A stretch of DNA of 64,000 bases. Origin: Hepsetus odoe. Its lineage: Eukaryota > Chordata > Actinopteri > Characiformes > Hepsetidae. The number at the start of each line of letters is the position of its first letter. Within the stretch, counting starts at the first letter, position 1. The position numbers and the translations under genes are program-made. The notes below the pieces were generated by a model. That model saw nothing but the letters and a program-made list of their open reading frames with translations, searched no databases and was not told the DNA's origin. Positions 11,301 through 26,300 of the stretch are shown here, in pieces. The stretch lies in contig CM029376.1 in NCBI GenBank assembly GCA_017165825.1, forward strand, positions 25,747,206 to 25,811,205. The letters run 5' to 3'.

Positions 11301-14300
11301 AATAATAAGCAACCCCCCTCCCCTTTTTTCCTCTTTTTACCTCAACCTGTTGTTAACGTGACAACATTAGCGTTCAGTTTATTTTGGTCAAATCTTTTAG
11401 TTTTGATGAAGTTCAACAATGAAGTCCTGCTCAGTATGTTTGAATGTTAAAGGGCCCATATCCCCACTTTTCCCCACTTCTGTGTTGTCCATATAGAACC
11501 TGTTTTCAAATAAGTGTTGTGATTTTCACTGCACCAATGAATTTCTGCCTGCTTGTTGCGCTTAATGGAGTTATGTAGTGCTCTGTAGAGTGTTTGAGCC
11601 CGTGCTGCCTTCTGAATATGAACAGAGCAGCCAGTCAGAAAAGAGATCTTTGTTCAGTTTTAAAGGCCTGCGATAATCCAAGGCTGAAAAGAGCCCATTT
11701 AAAGAATGACTTCTTATTAATTATACACTCTGGACAGTTTTTTGGAAAGTGTATATTATGGCACTGAGAGTATCGTTTGTTTGCTTACAGGTTATTGGCA
11801 AAGATGCCAATGTGATGCTGGTGACCTTGGCAGCCAAATGCATAGCTGGACTTGCAGCAGGACTGAGGAAGAAGTTTGGAACATATGCAGGCCATGTAAG
11901 TCTGCACCTGAGTGAACTTGCCTGCCAGTCGAAAAGCTTTTGGTCTGTCCTTTCCTTCTAAATCTCTTAATGTCTTGGACAAATCACATGTGAATTTTAT
12001 TTCCAAAGGTGGTGCCAACAATTCTCGAGAAGTTCAAGGAAAAGAAACCTCAGGTGGTCCAGGCCTTGCAGGAGGCCATCGACGCCGTCTTCTTGACTGT
12101 TAGTATTCCTGACGTTATCATTTCTTTTTATCACTAATACGTTAACCACAGATATCACAGTGAACCTTTGTAGCCTCTTTTGTTTCCGAATGTTTTAAGA
12201 TGGGGGTGTATTCGGTGCTTTCTGTTTAATATCATTTCGGCGTTATCTGGGGGAGTGGTTTGGAGAAAAACGTATGAAAAGAGCGATATCAGAATGTCCA
12301 AATTTCCTTGCAGACGACACTACAGAACATCAGCGAGGACGTGTTGGCGGTCATGGATAACAAAAACCCCTCGATCAAACAACAGGCCTCACTTTTCCTG
12401 GCCCGAAGCTTTCGCCACTGCACTCCCAGCACTCTGCCAAAGAGCGTCTTGAAGCCGATCTGCGCCGCCTTCCTCAAGGTGCCCGAACACATTTATAAAG
12501 CACACTTAAACTCTATTCTCAGTGAGGATCTGACTGAATGTTTCTATTTTAGCTCTGCTTACTGTGATAAAGCTACCGCACTCATGTTGACGGTTGTGTA
12601 TCCAAGTGCCGGTCAGGCAGCAGCCCCGCTCAGATTCCAGTCTGATCATGCAAACGTATATAAAATGTTTTTCTCGTCTCCTGTCACAGCAAGTGAACGA
12701 TTCTACTCTGGAGGTGAGGGACGCTGCGTTTGAGGCCTTGGGCACCGCCATGAAGGTGGTGGGAGAGAAAGCAGTTAACCCTTTCCTCGCCGATTTGGAC
12801 AAACTCAAACTAGATAAGGTAAAGGAGCTCGCTGTGTGTAATATTAAATCATCAGAGGGACAAACGTGAAGCTGCAGGATTGCACTTCGACTTGTGCATG
12901 TTTGGGACCATTTTGCAGATTTAGTGAATGTCTTTGCGGGACAAGAGCACAGATTTTCACTTTTCTTTACATGCAGATAAAAGAATGTGCGGATAAAGTG
13001 GAGCTTGTTGGTGGGAAGAAAAGTGGAGGAGGGGAGAAGAAGGAGAAACCTGCTGCTAAAGCTCCTCCTGTTGAGGAGCCTCCATCCAAACCTGCTGCTG
13101 GTCCTCCTAAAAAAGCTCCTCCCAAAGTGAGTCAAGTAAATGTTAGCAGCCCTGTGTAGGCGGTGGGAAGGATTAGAGTCTAGATCTCTTGATGAAACCC
13201 ATTCGACGATCTCAAAATTTGTCGTTTTTCAGGCTGCAGGCCCTCCCAAAAAGGGCAAATCTGCTTCTGCACCCAGTGCCAAGGCAAAGAAGGCTACAGA
13301 CACTAAAGAAACGGTGGAGACGGAATTATCTGTAAGTGCAGTAACCTTTTAATCGTCGTCTTCCAATCAGCGCAGCTTCAGCGACGTTGTAACTGTTGTG
13401 CTGTTTCCTCAGCTGGAAGTGTGCGAAGAGAAGTCGGCTGCCGTGCTCCCAGCTTCCTGCATGCAGCTGCTGGACAGTGCAAACTGGAAGGAGAGGCTGG
13501 CTAGCATGGAGGAGTTTCAGAGGGTGATTGTTGTTTTTGTTCAGTTTCCACTTTTTCCTCACCCTCCCTCCTTTGTGTGCACTCTCTCTTCTTTAAAGAC
13601 TTTTGAATCGATAACAAGCAACAATCCTAGGACACTTAATAGAACCGAAAATGCATTACGGGGGTAGCTGACTCATGTCTGTGTGTGTCTCAGGCTGTGG
13701 AACAGATGAACAGAAGTGAAATGCCTTGCCAGGCGCTGGTCAGAATGTTGGCCAAGAAACCTGGTTGGAAAGAGACCAATTTTCAGGTAGGCCTCACTCT
13801 TAGTTCCTGTATCATCACAACACGCTGCCTCTCAGCTGCTTCTTTCACAAACAAGCGAAAGACAGCAAAAAGGTCAATGCACATGTTCTCACTATGGCGT
13901 CCTTCGCTCTAGTAGTTTAGATTATTCCTGGTATGACTGTTGCCCCTGATGGGTAATCTTTGACTCTACCCTTGTTCAGGTGATGCAGATGAAACTACAC
14001 ATCGTGAAACTGGTTGCAGAGAAAGGTTCTTTCTCAAAAACGTCTGCTTTTGTGGTGCTGGACGGCCTGGTTGACAAGGTTGGGGACGTCAAATGTGGCA
14101 GCAACGCCAAAGAGGCTCTGACCGCTATCGGGGAAGCTTGTTCCCTGCCCTGGACCGCCGAGCAGGTCGGTCCAGTCGAGGGCTGTTAAATTGTCAAATT
14201 AATAGCTATTAATTATAATTATTTTATTATATTGTGCCTGGTCAAACACACCCTAGTACTTTTTTTTTTTACATTTTATTTCTATATTTTTTACATTTGT

Positions 14301-17300
14301 TTCTTCCTTGAAGATGATGGTTCACCACTGTTGCTCCAGACTTTAATAGTGTGCTCTTTTCTTTTCTAATATTTTTTCTTTGCTTGATGCAGGCCAATAA
14401 TGTGACCCTTTTGGAGGAGCACAACATCTTTTCCACGACCTCAGGATGTTTGTTTTTGTTTGTATAGAAATGTGAAGCTTCAGCTGGCGTTAAATGTATT
14501 TGCTAGATGGAACATATGAATCACTGCAGTACAATTTTAGCCGTTTGTTTTGTTGAATATCTTGATCAAATGATGTTGAGAGAAGACGGATAATGAAGGA
14601 TTAAAGTGAAGTAACAAACATTCAGTGTTCATAATTCTGCCAAATGTCATCTTCCAGCAGAACTCTTAGTTATTCTCTGATTTATTTTGGAGGGAGGAAG
14701 CCGCTAGAATTCTGTAGTTTTATAGATGCCAGTCGTTTTGACTGCCAGTAATTTGCATCTCTAGTGTAAAAATAGTCCTGCGCCTGTTTCTCTTGCTCTC
14801 TTTCCTGCAACTGAGTGAGTTTAATCAAAACCCCTTGTTCTGCAGGTGGTGTCTTTGGCCTTTTCCCAGAAAAACCCCAAAAACCAGGCCGAGACACTGA
14901 ACTGGCTGGCCAACGCCATGAAGGAGTTCGGGTTTGCAGGGTGAGTGGGGTGTGAGTGCTCACTGCTGTCATCATCTCTTCTCATCCTTTTTTCTTGCTA
15001 TATAACGTACTGCAACTCTCAATCTTGCAGAATTAACGTGAAGGCTTTCATCAACAACGTCAAAACCGCTTTGGGTGCCACCAACCCGGTGAGTGTTTGT
15101 TTAAGCGCTGGGTGTGAATGGTTGGTAAAATATTTGTACACGTCCTGCTCCTCGGTATTGTTTGCCGTGTACTGAATTGGTGCGAAGTCTGAGTAAATGA
15201 TAAACAGAGCAGTCACTTGTACTCCTTGATATATTTGCAGAACCGCACGTTGTTTCTCAGCAGGTTCCACTAGACTCGTTTCTTCTGCGTTTCTTTCAGG
15301 CGGTGAGAACGGCAGCCATCACTCTGCTGGGGGTGATGTTCTTGTACATGGGGGCTCCGCTCCGTATGTTCTTCGAAGATGAAAAGCCGGCGTTGCTTTC
15401 GCAGATCGATGCTGAATTTGAAAAGGTGCAGAAACTCACTTTTAAGGAACCTTCTTTATGGAAGCAAATAAACAGCATTTGTTTAATTTGGGAAAATGAG
15501 AGATATGGAAACGATAGGTTTCCATTTCCATGCAGATGATTTTGTTTTTATTTTATTAAGCTCACGGCTACTATCTTAGAGGGGTGTTGTAAAACACCAC
15601 TGAAGGACACGATTAGCGGAGGAGTTAAATCAGCAGGAAAAAGCTCAGAGCCTCCCAGTCTTCCTTTCTATATGAATACTAAATAAATTAAAATAATTTA
15701 TAAATAATAGATAAGCGAATCTAAATTTAGTTATTGCCTTGTTGCAATTTATCCAGCAGCAGTCGTGTGTGTGTGTGTGTAAGACGGAGAGAGATGCTTT
15801 GTGATCCATTACACACAACAGCTTGCACTCAGCAGCTAACTTTCACCTCCAGGCTTCTTGGAGTCTTAATTTTCTTTTTTTTTTCTTTTCTTGTAGACAA
15901 ATGAATGGGTTCAAAATAACAGTGTAGTGATATAGTATCTCTCAACTTCCTTTTTTCACTTTCCAGCTGTTCTTACTGAAATATTTGATGGAATGCTGAT
16001 ACTGTGTGTGTGTGTGTGTGTGTGTTGCTCAGATGCAAGGCCAATCTCCTCCTGCTCCGATGCGAGGCCTGACCAAGAAAGGAGCGGAGGAGGAAGGAGA
16101 GGCTGCAGATGAGGATGAAGCGGAAGCAGGAGCTGGTGACATTATGGACCTGCTACCTAGAACCGATATCAGGTCAGTCTTCGAGCTTTATCCTGCAGCG
16201 GATTTCCGATCCATCTTAGTGATTGGCAAAAATAAAGCAAAGTCAGAAACCACGTAAACATGTCTGTTCATTTTCGTACTGAATCCATCTGCACTGGTTT
16301 ACACAGGCAGTTTCCACAATGCTAGACTTCCACTGCTCCTTAGCTACAGCTTCATAACTTTGGTACATAATGAAGCAAACGTCATACATCAGTAAATTAA
16401 CATGTTCGTGGCCGTCACAGACGGGCCTACAAACCCCGCTGAGCCCAGTTGAACTGATTTCTGATCTAAACGGAGCAGGATGGATTTAGATAAAGCCGTT
16501 TGTCCTCAGTAACGGCAAAAGCCGAATTAAAAGTTTTATCTTGCTCATCTTGCAGCGATAAAATCACATCAGACATGGTGGCGAAGATTGGTGATAAGAA
16601 CTGGAAGATTCGGAAGGAGGGTCTGGACGAGGTGACCGCCGTCATTTCAGAGGCCAAGTTCATTCAGTCCAACCTCGGAGAGCTGCCCATGGCGCTGAAG
16701 GGCCGACTCTGCGATTCCAACAAACTGCTGGTACGCGATGAAATATAATGAACACCAGATAAATTGATCTTCAGTCAGGCAATTTTTATGATCACCTTAC
16801 CACAGGTTATTAGAAAGTCGTGTTCGGAAGGTTGAATATTCTTCACAAAGGGGGCTCAGGTCTTTTTTTTTTTTTTTTTACATTTTTTTAAATAATGAAA
16901 GAAAAAGGCAGACCTGACCTGAGTAACTGTCACTGCAGGTTATGTTTCCAGTAAAGCCTGTTTTAAAATATTTCTTATTTCCTACCATCGTGTGTACATG
17001 TGGCAAAAACATGCCACTCTCTCTCCACCAACTTTCTCGGTAGCTTCCTGTTGCAGTTTTGAGTGAAACAAATTGTTGCAATGCTATAAGCCATTTCTGC
17101 AAAGCTGTCGGACTTCAAAAAACTTGAAACAATGGTGCCTTTATGATTGGTTAATTGACTGAGTCACTGTTTCCTGTGGTATTCATTATTTTGTATGTGC
17201 ATGTGCAGGTCCAGCAGACCCTGACCATTTTACAACAGATTGCCACAGCCATGGGTCCAGCCCTCAAGCAGCATGTGAGGAACCTGGGCTTCCCCATCAT

Positions 17301-20300
17301 CACTGTGCTGGGAGACAGCAAGGTAGCTGGCTACTGATACCCAACACCACTCACCCATTGGCTACATCTGAACTAACCCACCCATACTTCTTTAGGCTCC
17401 TCCCGTTAGGGGTCACCAAGCAGATCAGTCATTTAATTTTAATTTCAATTTCTTCCTGTCTTCTGCGTCTTCTTTCACACTGACCGACTGCACGTCCTCT
17501 CTCACCACATCCATAAACGTCCACTTTGTCCTTCCTCTTCTCATCTTTCCTGTCAGCTCCATCCTTCTCGTCTCTCCTCTGCACCAAACCAACACAACCT
17601 TGCTTCTCTGATCTTGTCTTCAAATCACCCAACCCGAGCTGTCCCTCTAATCTACCTCTGATATGTCCCATCTAATTCCTAATCCTGTCCATCCTCGTCA
17701 CACCCAACAAATATTTAACCCCTCTTTTTATCAGTGCCACTATCTCCAACCCATAACATAGCTGGTCTCACCGATGCTGAAACTTCTCTTTTAACCTTGC
17801 CGGTACCCGTCCGTCACAGACCACTCTTGCCACTTTTCCCAACTCATTTCAACCTCCCTGCACTCCGTTACTGTAAATCAAAGAAAACCACCTTCTGTCA
17901 GCTCCTCCCGTTTAAGGGGCACCACAGCGGATCATCCGTCTCCATGTCTTCGACCTGCATGTCTTCTCTCAGCAAAGAAAATCTAAGATCTCTTAAAACA
18001 CCATGCAAACCCTAAATTCATACACCTGCCAATTGATCAGTTTAAAGTTTATTGCTATTTAAAGCTTATTGCTATATATTTAAATGCTCGAATTTGAAAA
18101 TGATTCAAAGGTTTTATTTTTACTAAAACAGGGCAAAGCTGTTAAGATTGAAACATTAAATGAAGGCAGGCTGCCGTCACACATACAGACCGTTATCTCC
18201 TCAGAGAAGCTGTGTGTATTTTGTGTGCCTTCCATTATCACTGTGGTCTGTTGTAAGTAGCTTTTTGGATCAATTACACCATCTGTTTGTGAACATGAAA
18301 CTAATCCCCACCTTTTTTCCACGCTAGCCCAACATCAGAGCCACTGCCTTGGCGACGTTGAACGTTTGGGTGGAGCAGACTGGCCTGAAGGACTGGCTGG
18401 AGGGAGAGGACCTATCGGAAGAGCTGAAGCGGGAGAACCCCTTCCTCAGACAGGAGGTACGTCTCCCGATCACTGACCGAGACATTAGTGAAGTTGGATC
18501 ACTGTTGGAGGGAAACTAACAACATTGCCTCTCATTTCCATGATGATTTAAATATGGTCCAGATAAGAGAGAGGGATTCAGTTTCAAGGAGTGAAAAGAG
18601 ATAAAAAATACATGCAAAATGAGCAAGTTTTCTTGTTTTACACAGATCAGTTTTCACGTTGTTTTCAGGTTAAATCTACTGCCTTTCATTACAGACTCAG
18701 CAGTAGGAGTGTTGAGACGAGGGGTGAATCATTTATTCCTTCTGTCCTAACTCTGCATTCACTAATCAAGCCTCAAAAAATGTCTTTTTCTGGGCTTGGT
18801 GTTAAAGATGAATAGAAAACGATACAAAATCATCACAGTAAAATTGCATCTGCGTTACTTGTTTAAACAGTTGCATTTGGACGTTTTCCTCAAATCATTC
18901 GGCCGTAGTCGGGACTACAGTTTTGCACCAAATGGCAAAATGTTTTCCCTCTTCTGACCCCTCCTTAAACAGCAGTGAAGCATTGATTTACAAATCATTT
19001 TACTTTAATCATTACTTGTAGATGTTGACTGTCAACTTCTAGGGTTTATTGATGACGTTGGCTCCCGTATTAAACTATAAAATGCAGAACTTGAATTCCA
19101 AACATGAGAAATTAGATTTTTAAACTTCAGACTAGAGTATTGCAGTCCAAGACTTGGCAGGAAACATCCTGAATCTCCCAGGATGCCTTTCTTCCATCAT
19201 CTTTAAATCCTCCAGCATGCATATGTGTCTCTCTGCGGCAGGTGCTAGGCTGGCTGGCTGAAAGGCTTCCCAATATGAGGTCCGTACCTGCAGACCTGAT
19301 GCTTTGCATCCCCAATCTGTACGCCTGCCTAGAGGACCGGAACGGAGATGTGCGGAAGAAGGCCCAGGACGCGCTCCCCACCTTCATGATGCACCTGGGC
19401 TTCGACAAGATGACCAAGGCCACTAGCAAACTGAAGGTGAGCCAGACTGATTCTGAACTGTTCAATGGGACTCTGATTTTAATCCTTACTAGTCAGCACT
19501 TAGCCTTGATGGCCAGGCCTGAGCTCTTCTTTAACTGTGACCACCATGTTGCTGGTGTGGGGGATCCAGCCCTGAGCTGTTCACTTTCACTTGGGTGAAG
19601 GTAGACGTCCTTGTCAAAGAAACCCCTTCTTTACATTTCCTCTCCTCATAGCCGGCCTCGAAGGACCAGGTGGTGGGCATGCTCGAGAAAGCCAGAGCAG
19701 TAATGCCAGCCAAACCCGCTGCACCTGCCAAAGCCTCGTCCTCAAAACCTGCTCAGAGTGCCCCTGCTGCAAAATCCGCCCCGGGTACGTCCTCGTCTCT
19801 TGTCCCAGGATTCCACACAAAAATGGCAATGGTTGTAGACTTGTTCAATATGTATTCTTAAAGAACGGCCTTTCGTGCAAATTTGAGCAGCAGGCATTTT
19901 CACAAGTATTTCCAAGAAATTTCAAAAATTTCCAAAGGAAAAGTCTAAAATTTGTTACTGTATTATGAAGTGCAATTTCAGTTGCAATTTAAACGCAAAT
20001 GCTTTTTTTTTTTTTGGGATGTGTTGGTTAGAATAATTACTGTAATATAAGCTGCATAATTCCATTTTATAAAAACTTAACTCCTATTTCATTTAGTTTT
20101 GCATTAAGGAAATGGAGTTGTGTTGATCTGTGGGAATCTATAGTTGTAGGTGCATGTATCGTTTTAGTTTTTTTTCTTCACATCATGATGATTATTACAG
20201 AAAGAAGGGTGTGAAAGCAGCCCAGTGTGAGAATCTCGTCAAGTTAAGCCCGTCTGATCGTTGTATGCACTGGTAAGGTGCTTAGGCTGCAGCTTTGTGA

Positions 20301-23300
20301 TCACTGTCTGTCCATCTGCTTTTTTTTTTCTCTCTCTCGCTCAGCTCCAGCTAAAAGCCAGCCTGCTCTGGATGATTACAGCGTGGCAGAACCCAAACCA
20401 GACGCCAAGAAAGTCAAATCAGCAGGGCCTGCAGCTAAAAAGGTCTCCGATGCTTTTTCTGCATTTTTAAAAGTGTAGTGTTTTTTAAATGTACAGTGGT
20501 ACCTTGGGTTCTGAGTAACCCGGCTTATGAGTATTTCGACTTGGGAGCAAAACCTTTTAATAAAACTTTATTTGGCTTACGAGCGACGTCTTGGTACATG
20601 AACAAAAGAAGACAACTTGTACAATCTTGAAAAGTAAAGAAAGGCATCAAGGTGATAGATGTAGTGAAAGGAGTAATGACCGTAGCAGTGACGTTGAGAA
20701 GATGCTTGGGTTTATATGTTTATATGTGTATTTATGCGGGTATGGAACGCATCATGAGAAATTCTTTTATTTATAATGGGGGGCTGGGATGTATTTTGGG
20801 TTGGGAGCACGGTCTCTGAACGGATTATGCTTATTACCCAAGTTACTGCTGTATTTGCTGCATGAGAGCTACATTGTTTGGTTTAATAATCTGTTCTCTT
20901 ACGTTCTGACACCAAAAAAAAAACAACAATCCATTCAAAGCCAGTATCCCAAAGCAGTGCTGTGCAAAAGTGTTAGGCAGCCAAGAAAATAGTTAATCCC
21001 TGCAGTAAGTATGGGATTCACTGCAGAATAAAATTAAAACATTATACAAGATTGGAATTAAATAAATGGACACAGCGACTTAGAGCAAGGTTTGGTTTAG
21101 AAGTTTGGTTCCTGGACTTCTCCCAGCCACCATGTAATTTTAGTTTTTTCATCAGTTTCATCAGCAGCTCTTGATTGAATTTATTGGAGATTGGTATATA
21201 TGTGCCAGTTTTCCTACAGCATCTGTGATGAACTGATACCCGAATTCATGAAGAAAGGCATTTCTTCACCATCACTCAGGAACCAGTCTGTAGTTTCCGT
21301 GCGTTTAACGTGCAGCCTGTTGAAATGGCTGCTGGTGTGTTTTTTTTTTTTTTTTTTGCTCCAACTAGACAAACAGCATGGAGCTCAAAGTAGATAAAGA
21401 CAGTGCTGCTAAGTTCAAAAGGCTTTCGGGAGGCAAGCCCAGCAGCCAACAGGTAAAAGCAGAACTCCAGTAGATTATGAATCACATGCAGGTTTGGGTT
21501 TTCTGAGGTGTCACGTTACGGTGTGGATTCACTCCAGAACTTATTCATAATTCACACTCGTTCATTGTTTATTACAGTGCAACTCCCTTTTCTGTTTTCT
21601 ACATCATTCATATTCTTTCCTGTTGTTTCTGTCTGTGCAGAAAGGTGCCGTAAGAGTCTTTTAATCGTACTCTCTTGTGATACTTCCAGGGAGCGGCGGG
21701 AAAGAAGGCTCCGGTTAAGCCCTCAAATAAAGACGAAGAAGACAAATCTGGGCCCATCTTCACCCTTGTGCCTAACAGCAAGGAACAGAGGATGAAGGAA
21801 GAGAAATCACTAAAGGTAGGCAGCTCACTTCACTGATTTCACCTTGCAGTACATTGTAATCAAATCTGATCTGTATCATATGAGAGACACTATCAGTAAT
21901 GTGCTTCTGGTGTTCGTGTAGATCCTGAAGTGGAACTTCATCACCCCGCGAGATGAATATGTGGAGCAGCTGAAGGCTCAGATGGCTACGTGCTTGGCTA
22001 AGTGGCTTCAGGACGAACTCTTTCACTACGACTTTCAGCGTCACGTGAAGGCCATCAATGCCATGATTGAGGTGAGGGAGCTGTGAATTATTTGCATGCT
22101 CAAGGCTGTAGGAAACCTTGGGGGATTTCTTTGGGAAATCTCTCTTTCGATCCCTAATGGTGCCGGGAGCTTTAAAGGGCACTGGCATTGCCCCTTCGAT
22201 GATCTTTCTACTCCACGCAATTAATTTGCTTCCTCCCTCCCTCCATTCCTTAGCACATGGAGCCAGAGTCGGAGGCTGTGATTGGCTGTCTGGACTTGAT
22301 TCTGAAGTGGTTCACGCTGCGTTTCTTTGACACAAACACCAGTGTTCTGATGAAAGCCATGGAGTTCCTCAAACTTCTCTTCACCATGCTGAACCGAGAG
22401 AATTACCACCTCAGCGAATACGAGGCCTCTTCTTTCATCCCCTACCTAATCCTCAAGGTCAGTGTAAAATTCAGTCAAGCCTGGGACCTTCATGTAGTGG
22501 GAGTCTTTCGGAACAGCGCTGTGGCTGGTGGCTCAGAGATCTTGTAAACGTTGCGTAGTTTTAAACCTAAATCGTGTTGTTCTCCTTGTTCAGGTCGGGG
22601 AATCTAAGGACGTGGTGCGCAAAGATGTCCGTGCCATTCTCACCATGCTGTGTCATGTGTATTCTGCCTGCAAAATGTTTCCGTTCCTCATGGAGGGAAC
22701 CAAGGCTAAGAACGCCAAGCAACGATCTGGTAACGTCCTGTAGTTTTAGAACTTCATATTTAAATCGCTCATGCACCTTCTGTTATCTTAGTCCACATAA
22801 AAGTAACAATACTGGACAAATAGAGTATAAATGTATCATTTTATGCTCTTCTGGGAGGCACAAACAATCAGGCTTTAGTCCTGTTGGCAGAAGAGTTAAT
22901 CCTAACTTTAGGCCCAGTTCACTCTAGGGATTAACTTTTGGGGTGATATGATCACTAATGGACCGCTCTAATTATGTTCGACAACTGAATGCATCTCCAC
23001 ATGGAGCAACCTACCAGTGTGGGATTCACACACACAACCTTCCGGTCCTGGGCCTCGTCTTTAAACGCTAGAACACCGCTGCCCCATGACATGCTTTAGC
23101 TCTTCTTGTCTGTAATGCCTTTGATTTCAGAATGTCTGGAGGAGTTGGGGTGCCTGATCGAGAATCACGGTATGAACGTGTGTCAGCCGACACCCGCCAA
23201 AGCCCTGAAAGATATCGCCGTTCATATCGGCGACCGAGACACAACGGTGCGCAATGCAGCGCTCAACACAGTGGTGACCGCGTACAACGTCTGCGGAGAC

Positions 23301-26300
23301 CAGGTCTTCAAACTCATCGGCAATGTAAGACAACCCTGCGTAATGAGTGGGGGGTATTCCAGCATAGTCTCTGCAGCTGTTTTGAGCTGTTTGTTTTTTT
23401 GTTTTTTTCTTGTTTAGCTGTCAGAGAAGGACATGAGCATGTTGGAGGAGCGAATCAAGCGCTCTGCTAAAAAAGCACCTCCACCAGCCAAACAGGAGAG
23501 AGCGCAGAGGGAGCACCCTACCAATCCCAATGGCACATTCCTCCGCAAGCCCGCTCAGGAGGAAGTGCCCAACAAACTCAAGTACGTGCCCCCGCTGTGG
23601 AACCGACAGCAGCAGGGCCAAAAGATTCATATTTTGAGATGGGACCATTAGAGTGAGACATAAATGGTGGGATAGATAACGAGTAGGTTAAATCTAATGT
23701 TTGAGAAAAGCAAGTTTGAACCTATATCTCTAAAAGAATGTCCTCCTTATTCCTTACTAACATGTCTTCAGTTCATGCCTCGATGGTATGTGGAGCATGA
23801 TATAAAGTTCTCGTTCTCCTGCCTGTTCTGAGAAGCCAGATGTATTTAGGATGGCTCAATTTATCCAAGCCTGGATAAATTTGCCATCTAATAGTTTGGT
23901 GCAAAATCAGATTTGCATAAATTCCTACAAGATTAAGGAGCCTGAAAAAGTAATGGAAGCTTATGCCCAGGGCTTGTTATGTAAACTGACTTTACTAAAC
24001 ACGGAGTTCAGATGAACCAGGCTGTTTGATGGGTTCACAAACTGAGCAAACAGTGGAGTAGTTGTGTCCATGTCTGGTTTTTGTGGTTCAACTCAGCATT
24101 ACTCAGCTCTTAGTGGTGCTCTTAGTCCAGATTGTTTTCAGTTTTAAATAAAATGGACATTAAATGCAAAAAAAAAAAAAAAAGGCAGCCTGAATGAAAG
24201 GGAAGGTTTACAGGGCAGTAGTGAGACCTGCTATGTTAAGTTTGAGATGGTGGCACTAATGAAGACAGGCGGTGGAGTTAAAGGTGCTTAGATTTGTGTC
24301 TGGAAGGAACAAGGATGGACAGGACTATGAAGGAGTATATTAGAGGGACAGTTCAGGCTGGACTGTTTGGAGACGGTCCGATAGGCAAGGTTGCGTTGGT
24401 TTGGACATGTCCAGAGGAGAGACAAGGAGCATATCAGGAGAAGGATGTTGAAGATGGAGCTGCCAGGAAAGAGGAGAAGCGGAAGACCAAAAAGGAGGTT
24501 TATAGACGTGTTGAGAGAGGACATACAGGTGTGAAAGAGGAAGATGCAGAGGATGGGAAGAAATGGAGACAAATGATTAGTTGTGCCGACTCCCAACGGG
24601 AGCAGTCAAACGAAGATGATGCTGCAAAAAATGAAGTGACTAATATCTGGGAGCCTATGTTTTGCCTTATTTGTGGATGTCCATCCACCGTGTCAACTTC
24701 TCCTCTTGAGCCAGAAGGAAGCGTGTCCATGGCGTGAGACGAGTGTGAGGATGTAGGCACGGTTAGGACCATGCTCATTATTGGGAAATAAGCTTCCATT
24801 CCTTTTGCGGTAGCTACACAAGTGTCTGTTGCAAACTGGCAAACTTCAGACATCGAGTTTCACTTGGTTGATTTTGTGTAAAGATGATTTGCCAGATGTT
24901 TAAACTTTGAACCAGCCGTTAAACCCTCCAGGTTTCATCATTCTGTCCTCTTGTTTCACTGCATGTCGTGTCTCTTAAACCTGAGCCTGTTTCTCTCTTC
25001 CTTTATGATTCCTTTTCTCTTTCGCTGCTCTTCCTGGACAGAATAATGTATCGCACGTATAGGATGTAAGTACTGCCGAATCGCTGTAGGCTCTGTTCAC
25101 GAGGCACGCACAAACCCGGAGAGACTGGTAGCACTCAAATAGTCTAGGCCCAAGCTTGAGACTGAACCACACTAAATCCTTGTCATTTCAGCTGCTGACA
25201 CCATTGCAGATGTAAACGTCCTTTTGTCATTTTAGCATCCTCCACTAGCGCTGCGCCCAAAGTTCTTTGCACTTCACTCCAACGCTCCACACTGAATGCA
25301 GCATAAGCTTTTGCGAAAACTGTATAATGGGACCTTTCAATGTTAACGAAGGGCCAAACCTGTTGTTTGGCGTTAATGGATACCGTTGGAAAAGTGTACA
25401 AGGGCCTCAGGTGTTTGTTGTCCCGCACATCAACCTGCTCCCTGTGTGTTCTACCCGATTGTTCGTTTTTCGTTTTGCTGTTCTCATATTCAAGAAGGTG
25501 AAGGTTTCTTTGTTTCCCCCTCCAGCCAAGCGCGTTCACAGAACGCTCACTCTGAGCACACGGCCCCCTCCGTCCCAAAGGAGTTTCAGCTGGATCTGGA
25601 CATGATCGAGAACGACCACACGCGGGTCAGCGAGTTCCCTGACCTCGTGCAGCACAAACTGGATGAGCTGCTGGAGCCCGTCACCATCCCTGAACCCAAG
25701 TAAGAACATCCCCAGACCCAACATATCTGGATCGATCTGTCCAGGATACTTTTTGGAAAATCCAGAGTAATATTGGCTTCTCTCTGGATGGTTTGAGATG
25801 TGTAGTTTGTGAAATTGCTTGTGTTGTCCTTTTGTACAGGATTCGCTCCGTGTCCCCTCATTTTGACGACCTCCACAACAGCACAGCCTCCACTATCAAC
25901 TTCGTCATCTCACAAGTGGCCAGTGGAGACATCAACACCAGTATCCAGGCTTTAGCACAGGTTAGCAAGCACCGTCTGATCTGAATTGTTAAGCGGTGGC
26001 TCAGCGATAGGTGCTGCTTCACAGCAAGGAGCTGTAGGTTCGATTCCCAGATGGGATCCTGTCTGTGTGCCGAACTAAACTGTCCCCTTCCTTGAGCAGG
26101 AGTTTCTTGTGTAGTCAACCATGAGATCAAAAGGATTCTTCTTCCATCTCTGCAGATTGACGAGGTGCTCAGACAGGACGACAAAGCAGAGGCCATGTCA
26201 GGCCACATCGATCAGTTCCTCATCGCCACCTTCATGCAGCTGCGACTCATCTACAACACGCACATGGCGGACGACCGGCTGGACAAGAAAGACATCTTCA

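Noticed and set aside
12506..13135. 209-codon open frame on the minus strand
   Set aside because: It is antisense to several ckap5 exons and introns, has no recognisable domain, and runs across real splice sites of the plus-strand gene.
14394..14460. Possible extra ckap5 exon after a TGATGCAG acceptor
   Set aside because: The flanking exons 13980-14165 and 14846-14940 join in frame at the conserved TAEQVVSLAF junction, and no donor follows in a useful place.
24167..24183. A-rich run as a poly(A) tail of a processed gene copy
   Set aside because: The sequence before it has no coding similarity, and the run directly precedes a LINE fragment; it is simple sequence.
24294..24737. 147-codon open frame as an independent gene
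   Set aside because: It is the decayed C-terminal end of a LINE ORF2, shared with at least four other copies in the window.
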